Below are positions 16,054-25,560 of a stretch of DNA of 64,000 nucleotides, one piece after another. Position numbers and translations under genes: made by a program. Numbering within the stretch: position 1 is the first letter of the stretch; each line of letters opens with the position of its first letter. Source of the DNA: Romboutsia sp. CE17 (lineage in GTDB: Bacteria > Bacillota > Clostridia > Peptostreptococcales > Peptostreptococcaceae); the NCBI RefSeq assembly GCF_012317385.1, contig NZ_CP051144.1, positions 1,426,001 through 1,490,000 of the forward strand, read 5' to 3'. The notes under the pieces were generated by a model, which saw only the letters and a program-made list of their open reading frames with translations, did not search any database and had not been told where the DNA came from.

Positions 16054-17682
16054 TTATGCATTTTGAACTGCATACATTTCTTTTAATTTAGCTTGGATAT
16101 CTTTATTTTCAAGATACTCTTCTAAAGTAGTCTTTCTATCCATTATTCCACCAGGAGTTATCTCTATTATTCTGTTAGCAAGAGTTTGTATCATCTCATG
16201 GTCATGAGAAGTGAATAATAATACTCCGTTGAACTTCTCTAAACCTTTATTTACAGAAGTTATACTTTCTAGGTCTAAGTGGTTAGTTGGGTCATCTAAA
16301 ACTAATACGTTAGCATTTGATAACATTAACTTAGATAACATACATCTAACTTTTTCTCCTCCAGATAAAACTTGAGCTTCTTTTAAAGCTTCTTCTCCAG
16401 AGAATAACATTCTACCTAAGAATCCTCTTATGAAACTTTCACTCTTTTCTTCTGAGTATTGTCTTAACCAATCAACTAAAGAGTAAGTTACTCCATCAAA
16501 GTATTCATTGTGGTTCTTTGGAAGATAATCTTGGCTAGTAGTTACACCCCACTTGAATGTACCGCTATCAGCTGTATCTTTACCCATTATTATATTGAAA
16601 AGTGTAGTTGTAGCTATTTCATCACCCATGAAAGCAACTTTATCTTCTCTATCTAATCTGAAAGATACATTATCTAAAACTTTAACACCATCTATAGTTT
16701 TAGTTAATCCTTCAACTTCTAATACTTCATTTCCTATTTCTCTCTCAGGAGTGAATCCAACATATGGATATCTTCTTCTTGAAGGTTGTATTTCTTCAAC
16801 TTCTATTTTCTCTAATTGTTTCTTTCTAGCTGTTGCTTGTTTTGCTTTAGAAGCATTTGAGCTGAATCTTGCGATGAACTCTTTTAATTGAGCTATTTTT
16901 TCTTCAGCTTTCTTATTTTGATCCTTAGCAAGTTGCAATGCTAATTGGCTTGACTCATACCAGAAGTCATAGTTACCAACATACATTTGTATCTTACCAA
17001 AGTCAACATCAACTATGTTAGTACATATTTGGTTTAAGAAGTGTCTGTCGTGTGATACAACTATAACGATAGAATCTTCTAAGTCCATTATGAAGTTATT
17101 TAACCAGTTTATTGATTGGAAATCTAAGTGGTTAGTCGGTTCGTCCATTACTAGTATTTCAGGTTTACCAAATAATGCTTGAGCAAGTAATACTTTAACC
17201 TTTTCTCCACCAGTTAATTCCTTCATTTGCTTGTAGTGTAAGCTCTTGTCTATTCCTAGACCCATTAATAATCTTTCTGCATTTGTTTCTGCATCCCATC
17301 CATCAAGTTCAGCAAACTCTCCTTCAAGTTCTGCAGCTTTTATACCATCTTCTTCTGTGAAATCTGGCTTCATGTATAATGCATCTTTTTCTTGCATTAT
17401 AGCATATAGTCTTTCATGTCCCATTATAACAACATTTAAAACTGTATCTTCTTCATATTTGAAGTGGTCCTGTCTTAAAACTGACATTCTTTCTTTTTCA
17501 GTTATTGAAACACTTCCTGTATTTGGTTCTATATCTCCAGCTAATATTTTTAGGAAAGTTGATTTTCCTGCACCATTAGCACCTATTATTCCGTAACAAT
17601 TTCCTTTAGTGAATTTTAAGTTAACATCTTTGAATAACTCTTTATCACCAAATCTAAGTCCTACATTAGTAACTTGTAACAT
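16054..17682 (-). CDS. ABC-F family ATPase, YkpA/YbiT-like
   Basis: A 542-residue cytosolic protein with two nucleotide-binding domains and no membrane part, the ABC-F layout (ribosome-associated translation factors and antibiotic-protection proteins). Domain 1 has Walker A GANGAGKST near residues 36-44, signature LTGGEKVK and Walker B ILVMDEPTNHLD. A charged linker follows (about 240-300). Domain 2 has signature LSGGEKVR and LVLDDPTNHLD, but its Walker A reads GDEIATTT, without the Lys. The ATG at 17682 follows AAGGAAAT; upstream in-frame starts lack a site. The YkpA/YbiT branch is suggested by the linker. A resistance role is not supported. Confidence 0.88.
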   Translation of the reverse strand: MLQVTNVGLRFGDKELFKDVNLKFTKGNCYGIIGANGAGKSTFLKILAGDIEPNTGSVSITEKERMSVLRQDHFKYEEDTVLNVVIMGHERLYAIMQEKDALYMKPDFTEEDGIKAAELEGEFAELDGWDAETNAERLLMGLGIDKSLHYKQMKELTGGEKVKVLLAQALFGKPEILVMDEPTNHLDFQSINWLNNFIMDLEDSIVIVVSHDRHFLNQICTNIVDVDFGKIQMYVGNYDFWYESSQLALQLAKDQNKKAEEKIAQLKEFIARFSSNASKAKQATARKKQLEKIEVEEIQPSRRRYPYVGFTPEREIGNEVLEVEGLTKTIDGVKVLDNVSFRLDREDKVAFMGDEIATTTLFNIIMGKDTADSGTFKWGVTTSQDYLPKNHNEYFDGVTYSLVDWLRQYSEEKSESFIRGFLGRMLFSGEEALKEAQVLSGGEKVRCMLSKLMLSNANVLVLDDPTNHLDLESITSVNKGLEKFNGVLLFTSHDHEMIQTLANRIIEITPGGIMDRKTTLEEYLENKDIQAKLKEMYAVQNA

Positions 17683-17826
17683 TCCATTATTTCCTTTCTT
17701 GTCTATATTTATCTTTATATATACAACTTCATTAATAATATACCAAAACTGTACTTTAGTCAACAATGTGCAAGATATGTTTTTAAAAAATAGCTATAAT
17801 AATAGTAATTAATAATTAACATAAAT

Positions 17827-17856
17827 AATAGGCCTAAGAAATTCTTAAGCCTATTG
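17827..17856. terminator. terminator of the antiporter gene
   Basis: AATAGGC(C)TAAGAA pairs with TTCTTAAGCCTATT with a two-base loop. It lies six bases beyond the antiporter stop. Confidence 0.7.
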
Positions 17857-17861
17857 TTTAT

Positions 17862-19136
17862 TTATGCAGTTGCATGCATATCTTTTATATCTTCTTTTAA
17901 ATTATCCTCTTCTAATATACCAAGCTTTTTAGCTAATAACTTAGTAGTACTTGCTTGAACTATTAATGTTATAAGTATAGTCATAAAAACTACTGATGAT
18001 ATAATTTCATATCCTGGAATTTTCATAGAAACTATTATTCCTGATAAAGCTGCTGGTATAACACCAGTTTCTCTTACCCACATCATAAATAATTTGTCTT
18101 TAAATGTCCATTCTGAATTTTTATCAAACATAGTTGAAACTAATACTGAAAGTGGTCTTGCTATAAACATTAACACAAGCACTATAGCTAATGCTGGTAA
18201 CCAATACTTAGCAAGTGCATTTAAATCAACCTGTGTACCAAGAACTACGAATATGGCCATACGACATAATGTATTTACACTCTCTGAGAAATAATGCTCT
18301 GAGTTGAAGTCTTCTTCTGGTATCCAAAGCCCAAACATTTTTTTATTACCTGATATTAATCCTGCAATAAATACAGCCATGTATCCACTTCCATTTAACT
18401 TAGTCGCTAATTCATATGCTAAAGCTGCCTTTAATATTGAAACTATAGGTGCATATGAGTGGAATACTCCCATTTTTTTATCTGAAATTAATACAGTTAA
18501 TATATACCCTACTATACCACCTACTACTACACCTACTACTGTAGATACTAATAACTCTTTTACGCTATTCATTGCTGAGAATTCTCCACTTGTTAAAATT
18601 GCTAACAATGTAGATACTAATATTGCTCCTACAGCATCATTAAATGCAGACTCACTAACTACGGTCTGCTTTATTTTATCTTTTATTCTTACTTGCTTAA
18701 AAACTGGTATAAGTGCAGCTGGGTCTGTTGACGCTATAACAGAACCTAAAAGTAAAGCTGTCATCATAGAAATACCAAATATTTTAAAAGCTGCTACTCC
18801 TACTACTAGTGCTGATATTATAACTCCTACTGTTGATAACATTCCTACGCTTATCTTTACTTTATTTAGCACTTTTAAATTTATTTCTTTACCACCTTCA
18901 TATAATATAAAAGCTGAACCAAATGTTAAAATAAGATTATTTTCTATAGGAAAAGATTGTATACTTATTATATTAAATACGGATGGACCTATTATGATTC
19001 CAGCAATTAAATAAAATATTACATCCGGTATTTTTAATATCTCACTTAACCTACCTAAAACTATACCTGTAATAGCTATAACCACAAATGCAAAAATTAA
19101 ATTGTTAGTAGCTATAGCTTCCACTGTACTTTCCAT
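17862..19136 (-). CDS. cation/proton antiporter (CPA family)
   Basis: A 424-residue membrane protein with about twelve hydrophobic segments of the Na+/H+ exchanger domain, exchanging Na+ or K+ for protons. The ion-site signatures are ILYEGGKEINL near residues 77-87 and IASTDPAALIPVFKQ followed by SESAFNDAVGAIL (about 135-170), with the Asp of FNDA as the expected transport residue. A short charged tail follows, without RCK/TrkA-C domains. A strong promoter with an overlapping palindrome precedes it. Na+ versus K+ preference cannot be told. Confidence 0.9.
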   Translation of the reverse strand: MESTVEAIATNNLIFAFVVIAITGIVLGRLSEILKIPDVIFYLIAGIIIGPSVFNIISIQSFPIENNLILTFGSAFILYEGGKEINLKVLNKVKISVGMLSTVGVIISALVVGVAAFKIFGISMMTALLLGSVIASTDPAALIPVFKQVRIKDKIKQTVVSESAFNDAVGAILVSTLLAILTSGEFSAMNSVKELLVSTVVGVVVGGIVGYILTVLISDKKMGVFHSYAPIVSILKAALAYELATKLNGSGYMAVFIAGLISGNKKMFGLWIPEEDFNSEHYFSESVNTLCRMAIFVVLGTQVDLNALAKYWLPALAIVLVLMFIARPLSVLVSTMFDKNSEWTFKDKLFMMWVRETGVIPAALSGIIVSMKIPGYEIISSVVFMTILITLIVQASTTKLLAKKLGILEEDNLKEDIKDMHATA

Positions 19137-19187
19137 ATCGTCATCTCCTTTTTCTATAAACTACTATTTCTCTCGGTATTAGAGACT

Positions 19188-19217
19188 ATTATAGTCCTGT
19201 TAATTGACATAGTCAAC
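19188..19217 (-). promoter_or_regulatory. promoter with overlapping palindrome, antiporter gene
   Basis: TTGACT (19216-19211) and TATAAT (19193-19188) are 17 bases apart. The -35 box lies inside the palindrome TTGACATAGTCAA (19204-19216), a possible repressor site. Confidence 0.7.
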
Positions 19218-19381
19218 ATTGAAAATCCTATATTTTTTCAATTTTCTATTGTTATAATTTTATTTTTTCTTTTAATTACATTCTAACCTTTGTAGAAAAC
19301 ATTTTCTGTAATTTTGATTTTTAAGTAAATTTTTATAAATATTTTTTAGTATTAATTCTATACTTAGTTGCAAAATAAAAA

Positions 19382-19414
19382 AAATAGAAAGCTAATATAT
19401 AACTTTCTATTTTT
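19382..19414 (-). terminator. terminator of the two-component operon
   Basis: AATAGAAAG and CTTTCTATT form the stem; a T run follows when read leftward. Confidence 0.7.
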
Positions 19415-19416
19415 TA

Positions 19417-20730
19417 TTATTTTGTGATATTTTTTAACGTAAATTTTACTGTTAAACCACCATTACAATTATTCTCGGCCCAAATTTCTCCACCATGGCC
19501 TTCTATTGCACTTTTACAAATAGATAAACCTAGACCAGCTACCACTCTACTTTTATCAGATGTGTAAAGAGCTTCAAATATTTTATCTAATTCAGATTCA
19601 TCTACTCCTATACCATTATCACTTATAGAAACCTGAATATTATCATCAATTTTATCAAAGTATATTTTAATCTCTTTTTTATTTGAAGTCATATTTTTTA
19701 TGCTATTTCCAATTGCATTGCCAAAAACTCTTCTTATTTTTGACAAATCTATATCTACAATGCAATTATCACACTTAGATTTTATAGTAAAATCTATATT
19801 CAATTGATTTAACTCATCCTCATATTCTTCTCTAATTAAATTTACTAATTTTTTAACCTTCATTTTTTCTTTTTTAAGACTACTTTCTAAGTTATAACTT
19901 AAGTAATCATCAAATTCATCAATAAGTTCTTTTATATCCTGTGATTTCGAATACATTATTTCAATGTACTTCTTTTGTCTTTCCTCTGGTAATAATTTAT
20001 TCTGTAATCTTTCTGAGTATCCCATTATTGAAGTGAGAGGGGTCTTAATATCATGCGATATTGATGCAATTATTCTATTTTGATTTTCTTTTTCTTCATC
20101 TAACTTTTCTGTAAGTTCTACAAATTTATTTTTAAGCCAACCAATTTCATCATGCATTTTACACTTAGCTGGCTTTATTCCATATTTGTAATTTTCAATA
20201 TCATTTTGTAGACTCTGTATTGGATATATTATTTTAATATAAATAATAGCCATTGAAAATATTAATATAATCCCCATAATAATAATTTCAGCTTTTACAA
20301 TTGGTCCATAAACGGGAATTTGTTTTACATCATTTATGGGAAGACTTTGTATAATAGTAAGTATATAAGCTTCATCATCTATATTAATTATATCTAATGA
20401 AGTCATAGTTAGAGCACCTCTAATTTTTTTTCCTCTCTCTATTAAAGTTTCATCTTCTAAATTTTTAATTTGAATGTAATACTTATTATCATTATTAATT
20501 TCATCGCTATTATCTATAAATTCATTCGCATAATTTAAATTAGATTGTTTTTCAATATTATTACACATATCTTTGGCTATATAGTCTAGTTCTAACTGCA
20601 TACTATCAATTCTACTTTCAAGACTTTTTGATAAGAATAATTCATAATATCCAAAAAGTAATACGCTATTTAATGTGAATGCAAATATAATAGTTAAGAT
20701 TAACTTATTTCTAATTTTCATATAATTCAT
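19417..20730 (-). CDS. sensor histidine kinase
   Basis: A 437-residue membrane kinase. Two transmembrane helices (about 8-28 and 146-167) enclose an external sensor domain of about 115 residues. Then come the H-box SHDIKTPLTS with His226, an N-box (FGNAIGNSIKN), G1 SDNGIGVDE and G2 GLGLSIC. It phosphorylates the regulator encoded just upstream, whose stop it overlaps by 20 bases. An in-frame ATG three codons later (20721) is an alternative start. The stimulus is unknown; the MMPL and glycine-heptad genes upstream may be targets. Confidence 0.93.
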   Translation of the reverse strand: MNYMKIRNKLILTIIFAFTLNSVLLFGYYELFLSKSLESRIDSMQLELDYIAKDMCNNIEKQSNLNYANEFIDNSDEINNDNKYYIQIKNLEDETLIERGKKIRGALTMTSLDIINIDDEAYILTIIQSLPINDVKQIPVYGPIVKAEIIIMGIILIFSMAIIYIKIIYPIQSLQNDIENYKYGIKPAKCKMHDEIGWLKNKFVELTEKLDEEKENQNRIIASISHDIKTPLTSIMGYSERLQNKLLPEERQKKYIEIMYSKSQDIKELIDEFDDYLSYNLESSLKKEKMKVKKLVNLIREEYEDELNQLNIDFTIKSKCDNCIVDIDLSKIRRVFGNAIGNSIKNMTSNKKEIKIYFDKIDDNIQVSISDNGIGVDESELDKIFEALYTSDKSRVVAGLGLSICKSAIEGHGGEIWAENNCNGGLTVKFTLKNITK

Positions 20731-21406
20731 TAATAGGTTTTATAAACTTATAACCTACTCCCCATATAGTCTTTATATATTTATTCTCTTTATCAATCTT
20801 ATCCCTTAAACTCTTTATATTTACGGCTACAGTTCCAATATCTCCATATTCCATCCCCCATACTGCATCAAATATTTGTTCTCTGGATAAAACCTTACCT
20901 ACATTTTCACAAAGGTATAAGAATAATTGAAATTCTCTAGTTGAAAGCTCTATCAATTTTTTATTAACATAAACTTCATAACTATCTTTATGTACTTCAA
21001 TATCTCCAATATTGATTATATTGTTTTTTATAATCTGCTTTCTTTGCTCTCTTCTTATATGTGCTTTTACTCTTGCAACCAATTCTTCTACTATAAATGG
21101 TTTTTTTATATAATCGTCTGCTCCGATTTCTAAACCTAAAAGAGTATCTAGAGTTCTACTTTTTGCACTTACAAATAAAATCGGACAATTTATTTTTTCT
21201 CTTATAGTCTTACAAACTGACAAGCCATCAATTTTTGGCATCATTATATCTAGTATAACCATGGATAAGTCATCAGTTTTATTTATTATACTAAGAGCTT
21301 TTTCTCCATCATATGCTAATAATACCTCATAACCTTCATCATAAAGAGAATCTCCTATTAATGATGCTATTTCTTTATCATCATCTACAACTAAAATTTT
21401 TGACAT
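20711..21406 (-). CDS. OmpR/PhoB-family response regulator
   Basis: A 231-residue regulator with a receiver domain (acidic pocket DDD at 8-10, phospho-acceptor Asp53 in VILDIMMP, Thr/Ser and Lys in FVSAKSR) and a winged-helix DNA-binding domain (about 128-226) ending VGYKF. It partners the downstream kinase. AAAGGAG precedes the ATG. A long terminator separates it from the upstream gene, so the pair has its own promoter. Confidence 0.95.
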   Translation of the reverse strand: MSKILVVDDDKEIASLIGDSLYDEGYEVLLAYDGEKALSIINKTDDLSMVILDIMMPKIDGLSVCKTIREKINCPILFVSAKSRTLDTLLGLEIGADDYIKKPFIVEELVARVKAHIRREQRKQIIKNNIINIGDIEVHKDSYEVYVNKKLIELSTREFQLFLYLCENVGKVLSREQIFDAVWGMEYGDIGTVAVNIKSLRDKIDKENKYIKTIWGVGYKFIKPINELYEN

Positions 21407-21431
21407 ACTAATTCTCCTTTATTTCAAAATA

Positions 21432-21470
21432 AGGGCGTGATATAAAACCATAAGTTTTATATCATGCCCT
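21432..21470 (-). terminator. terminator between glycine-heptad gene and two-component operon
   Basis: AGGGCGTGATATAAAAC pairs with GTTTTATATCATGCCCT (one mismatch) across a five-base loop. Confidence 0.75.
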
Positions 21471-21509
21471 ATCTATCATTATATTATTTACAAATATATA
21501 TTTCTACAG

Positions 21510-23339
21510 CTATTTATCTTTTTTAAATAGATTTAAGAATAACTGCCATATACTTTGGTTATCTTCTATCTCTATTTCTTTTTCAGTTTCTTCTGACTCT
21601 ACCTTATATATTCCATCTGTTCTCATAGCAAATTGAACTGACTCAACGTTTTTATTTTCTTCACTTGCAAAAGAAATAGGTGTAAAATCTTCTCCTGAAA
21701 ACTTAGACTTTATATCATCAATTTGTTTATTAATCTCATCTGGCATTGAAGTAGTCTCTTTATTAAGCTCACTAGTACCTTTATTAAGTTCTGATGCTCC
21801 ATCACTTAATACATTTATTCCATTTACAAGTTTATTACTTCCATCACTTAATTTAACTACACCTGTATCTATATTAGTTATTCCACTTACAAGTTGGCTA
21901 CTTCCACTCTTTAATTCTTTTGCTCCACTATCTATACCATCTATTCCTTTTACAAGCTGATCTACACCTTTATTAAACTCTCCCATACCATTATATAGTT
22001 CATCTATACCTTTACTTAATGGTGAAATATTATTATATAAATCATTAACACCAGTATTTATTCCACTATAACCATTAACAGCATCACTTATGCCTGAATC
22101 TAACAAGTTATATCCTGCTAACAATCCTTCTGTGCTTTTTTCTAATTTCTCTAACTCTGGTTGTAGAATTTCTAATTGTTCTTCTGTTAAAGATGATTTT
22201 ATATTATAAGTTAAGCTTTTCACCAAATTAGAATATTGATTTAGAGATTCTTTATATGCAGAAGATCCTTTAGAAATATCTGCTAGACCTTGATTATATG
22301 AGTTAGATCCATCTTTTAATTGATTTAATCCACTTTCAAATGAATTTATACCACTATTAACTTCACCTAGTCCCGAAAGTAAGCTATTGCTACTTTTATA
22401 TACTTCGCTTATACCTGATTTATATTTACTTATTCCCATAGATAAAGTTTCTACACCACTATCTAATGAGCTTACTCCAACTTTATATTGACTTACTCCA
22501 TCTTTTAATTGATACGAACCTTTAGATAGCTCATCTACTCCAGCCTTATATTCATCTAAGCCACCCTTTAGACTTCCTGTTCCATCGTTTATAGCTTCTA
22601 CCGCGTCTACTAATTGATCTAAATCATTAGTCATTTCATTAATGTCAATATCAGCATCAATAGCCATATTCATACCATTTATAGATATTTCATCCATTTC
22701 AAAGTCTGTTATATCTGCAGTTAATGTATAGCTAGCATCTAAACCAGGTAGCTTCATATAATTTATAGATTTATTTGACCCTACACTAGCTATAGTTGCC
22801 CCTTCTGCAACTATATTTTTACATTTATAACTATCTAAGCTTAATGCTATTTGTAAAACATAATTATTATAAAATTCTTCATTTATATTTTTATTTTGAG
22901 TAATATCTATCTTCATTTCTAATTTACCAGACTTACCTGCTAACTCCTCTGATGTTATTCTTTTTCCATCAAGATAATAATTTATATTTATATTCCATGG
23001 TAAGTCTGTTGATGACATTTCTCCTTGATAATAAAACTTACCATCTATATTTGGAGTTTTTATATCTAAAAGTCCATTGGCATAATCTAATTTATCATCA
23101 GTTGAAAGATTTATTACATTTGAATATTTACCATAATCTACTATACTTTCATTTGAGTTAAAACTATTTACTACGTAGATATTATTTACTCCTCCATTTT
23201 CATTTAACTTTACATACACAACTTCTTCTTTTGTATTACTATCAGCAAATATTGGAGTAGCACTACCTATTAAAATTGATGTAGTAAGAACAAATGTTGT
23301 AGCTTTTTTTATATTTTTATTTTTCATATGCAAATTCAT
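21510..23339 (-). CDS. secreted glycine-heptad coiled-coil protein, YhgE/Pip-like
   Basis: A 609-residue exported protein. An N-terminal signal peptide (about 12-30, ending near FADS) is followed by a beta-rich domain to about 235. Then comes a long stretch (about 240-530) of near-heptad repeats of the form [LI]-x2-G-x3-[LIVY], such as LKDGVSQYKVGVSSLDSG, typical of the YhgE/Pip family. The C-terminus is short and charged, with an amphipathic WQLFLNLFKK but no clear transmembrane helix; most YhgE proteins have C-terminal helices. Its ATG lies inside the end of the MMPL gene with AAGGAGGGG upstream, so the two are coupled and probably work together at the cell surface. Confidence 0.72.
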   Translation of the reverse strand: MNLHMKNKNIKKATTFVLTTSILIGSATPIFADSNTKEEVVYVKLNENGGVNNIYVVNSFNSNESIVDYGKYSNVINLSTDDKLDYANGLLDIKTPNIDGKFYYQGEMSSTDLPWNININYYLDGKRITSEELAGKSGKLEMKIDITQNKNINEEFYNNYVLQIALSLDSYKCKNIVAEGATIASVGSNKSINYMKLPGLDASYTLTADITDFEMDEISINGMNMAIDADIDINEMTNDLDQLVDAVEAINDGTGSLKGGLDEYKAGVDELSKGSYQLKDGVSQYKVGVSSLDSGVETLSMGISKYKSGISEVYKSSNSLLSGLGEVNSGINSFESGLNQLKDGSNSYNQGLADISKGSSAYKESLNQYSNLVKSLTYNIKSSLTEEQLEILQPELEKLEKSTEGLLAGYNLLDSGISDAVNGYSGINTGVNDLYNNISPLSKGIDELYNGMGEFNKGVDQLVKGIDGIDSGAKELKSGSSQLVSGITNIDTGVVKLSDGSNKLVNGINVLSDGASELNKGTSELNKETTSMPDEINKQIDDIKSKFSGEDFTPISFASEENKNVESVQFAMRTDGIYKVESEETEKEIEIEDNQSIWQLFLNLFKKDK

Positions 23340-25410
23340 TACTAATCCCCTCCTTATAAAACTTAGCTTTTAGAGTTGTTTTTTCAATCAACTTATCACA
23401 TAATACTAATATTGTAGGTAAGAAAAACAATACTGATATTGCAGAAATTACTGTTCCTCTTCCTAATAACATTCCAAGTTGGACTATTACTGTGTTAGTA
23501 GATATATTTCCAAGTGCAAAACCTGCTATTGATAATATAGCGGCTGAAGTAATTACAGTTCCTGTAGAGCTCTTTATAGCGTTAATTGCTGAATTGTACT
23601 TATTGTAATTCTTTCTATTTTCTAAGTATCCATTAGCAAATAGTATTGCATAATCTACAGTTGCACCTAGCTGCACTGAACTAATTACCATAAATCCTAT
23701 ATATGCTATATCTGAGTTTGAAAAATATGATACGGAAAAGTTTATCCATACTGCAGATTCAATTGCAAGTAATAATAATATTGGTATTGATATAGACTTG
23801 AAGGTTAACATTATTACTACACCTATAGCTATGATTGCAGCTAAAGTTGTAACCTTATTATCACTAGTTACAGTTTCTTTTATATCATAAGAGCTTGCAC
23901 TTGAACCTGCTAAGTAACAATCATTACCAAAGTACTCTTTGCCTAAAGCTCTTATATCCTCGATTGCTTTAAATGCCTCTTCACCTTCATCTTCTGTATT
24001 AAGAGTTATTATCATCCTACTATATTCATCACTAACTAAAGCAGATATTTGATTCTCTGGTACAAAGTCCTTTGGTATTTCATTACCTACACTCATTGAG
24101 TAAGACATAACATCTGAAACATTATCAATACTTAAAAGTTTTTCTCCAAATTCTTTTTCTAATGATGACTTTTCTCTTGGCAATAAAAATACTAATTGAT
24201 TTGACTTCCCAAATTCATTGTTTATTTTAGCTGTATCCCTACCTATCTCAGTATCCTCACCACTGGACATTGATGAAGCCCCATAGGTAAAGCTATTTTT
24301 ACCTTGAGCAATATAGCATGGTAATATAATAAGCATTATTATTACTACAACCATTGGACCTATTTTCATAGAAAATTTACCAAACTTTTTAAAAGATGGC
24401 ATAAAAGATCTATGGTGAGTTTTATCTATAATTTTATAAGTATAAACTGTCAATGCTGGAAGTAAAGTCATAACTGATAAAAGACTTAATACTATCCCCT
24501 TCGCAAGAACAATACCAAGATCTGGACCTATTTTAAATCTCATAAGAGTCAGTGCTAAAAATCCAAGTACTGTAGTTAAACCACTTGCTAGTATAGATGA
24601 AAAAGACTTTTTCATAGCATTTACCATAGCTTCTTTTACTTCCATGCCTTCTAATCTAAAGTCTGCAAATCTATGGAGTAAAAATACTGCGTAGTCTATA
24701 GATACAGCTAACTGTAAAATAGATGCTGTTGCCTCCGTTATAAATGAAATTTCTCCTAAGAATATATTTGTACCCATATTTATTAGTATAGATACTCCAA
24801 CTGTACATAAGAATAACACTGGCTCAAACCAAGAACTTGTACTTATCATTAAAATTATTATTATTACTGGAATTATAAATGCCATGATTTTTGAAACTTC
24901 CTCGCTTGTTGATGACTGGGCAAATGCAAGTGTTGCTGCTTCTCCAGATACAACACCCTTATCTTTTATGACATCCTTTATATCTTGAATTGTATCTATC
25001 AAACCATCTTTATCATTAACAACTACATCAATCAATGCCTTTTCGTTTTTATAGTAAGAGTCTTTAATACTCTCATCAATCATTTCTAGTGGCTGATCTA
25101 TATTTACATAGTCATCCATCCAAGTTACTTCTTCTACACCTTCCACTTGTGATATTTTATTTTTATATTCTAAGGTTTTTGAAATGCTTATATCTTCCAA
25201 CATTACTCTTACGTTTGGAGTCTTTTTATTAAATTGCTCTTCCATTACATTAAGAGATACAGTTGATTTAGAATCTTCTGGAAGGTAATCAACCATATTA
25301 TAGTTGACTTTTACCATTGACCTTGCGAATATACTAAATATTAGTGCTAGAGAAAATGCTACAATAACGACTAGCTTATGTTTTAATATTTTTTCTGTAA
25401 ACTTATCCAT
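23317..25410 (-). CDS. MMPL/RND-family transporter
   Basis: A 697-residue membrane exporter. One N-terminal helix, an external loop (about 35-175), five to six helices (about 180-350), a second external loop (about 385-530) and a second helix bundle show the duplicated RND layout. The D-Y residues in the transport helices (SIDYAVFLLHR and TVDYAILFANG) are the expected proton-relay pair. It is followed and overlapped by the glycine-heptad protein. The ATG at 25410 is preceded by AGGGGGAG. The cargo (lipid, peptide or drug) is not known. Confidence 0.88.
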   Translation of the reverse strand: MDKFTEKILKHKLVVIVAFSLALIFSIFARSMVKVNYNMVDYLPEDSKSTVSLNVMEEQFNKKTPNVRVMLEDISISKTLEYKNKISQVEGVEEVTWMDDYVNIDQPLEMIDESIKDSYYKNEKALIDVVVNDKDGLIDTIQDIKDVIKDKGVVSGEAATLAFAQSSTSEEVSKIMAFIIPVIIIILMISTSSWFEPVLFLCTVGVSILINMGTNIFLGEISFITEATASILQLAVSIDYAVFLLHRFADFRLEGMEVKEAMVNAMKKSFSSILASGLTTVLGFLALTLMRFKIGPDLGIVLAKGIVLSLLSVMTLLPALTVYTYKIIDKTHHRSFMPSFKKFGKFSMKIGPMVVVIIMLIILPCYIAQGKNSFTYGASSMSSGEDTEIGRDTAKINNEFGKSNQLVFLLPREKSSLEKEFGEKLLSIDNVSDVMSYSMSVGNEIPKDFVPENQISALVSDEYSRMIITLNTEDEGEEAFKAIEDIRALGKEYFGNDCYLAGSSASSYDIKETVTSDNKVTTLAAIIAIGVVIMLTFKSISIPILLLLAIESAVWINFSVSYFSNSDIAYIGFMVISSVQLGATVDYAILFANGYLENRKNYNKYNSAINAIKSSTGTVITSAAILSIAGFALGNISTNTVIVQLGMLLGRGTVISAISVLFFLPTILVLCDKLIEKTTLKAKFYKEGISNEFAYEK

Positions 25411-25530
25411 TTTACTCCCCCTGCCATTTTTCATTTCTTATAAAATATATTGTATAAATAAAAAATTAACAGAAAATATATAAATTATTAAAAATTATTA
25501 AGGATGAGTACAATATAAAAAGGAAATAAA

Positions 25531-25560
25531 AAAATCTCACCCAATGGGTGAGATTTTTAT
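25531..25560. terminator. terminator of the ABC exporter operon
   Basis: AAAATCTCACCC and GGGTGAGATTTT form a stem with a three-base loop. It overlaps the stop of the exporter gene. Confidence 0.85.
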
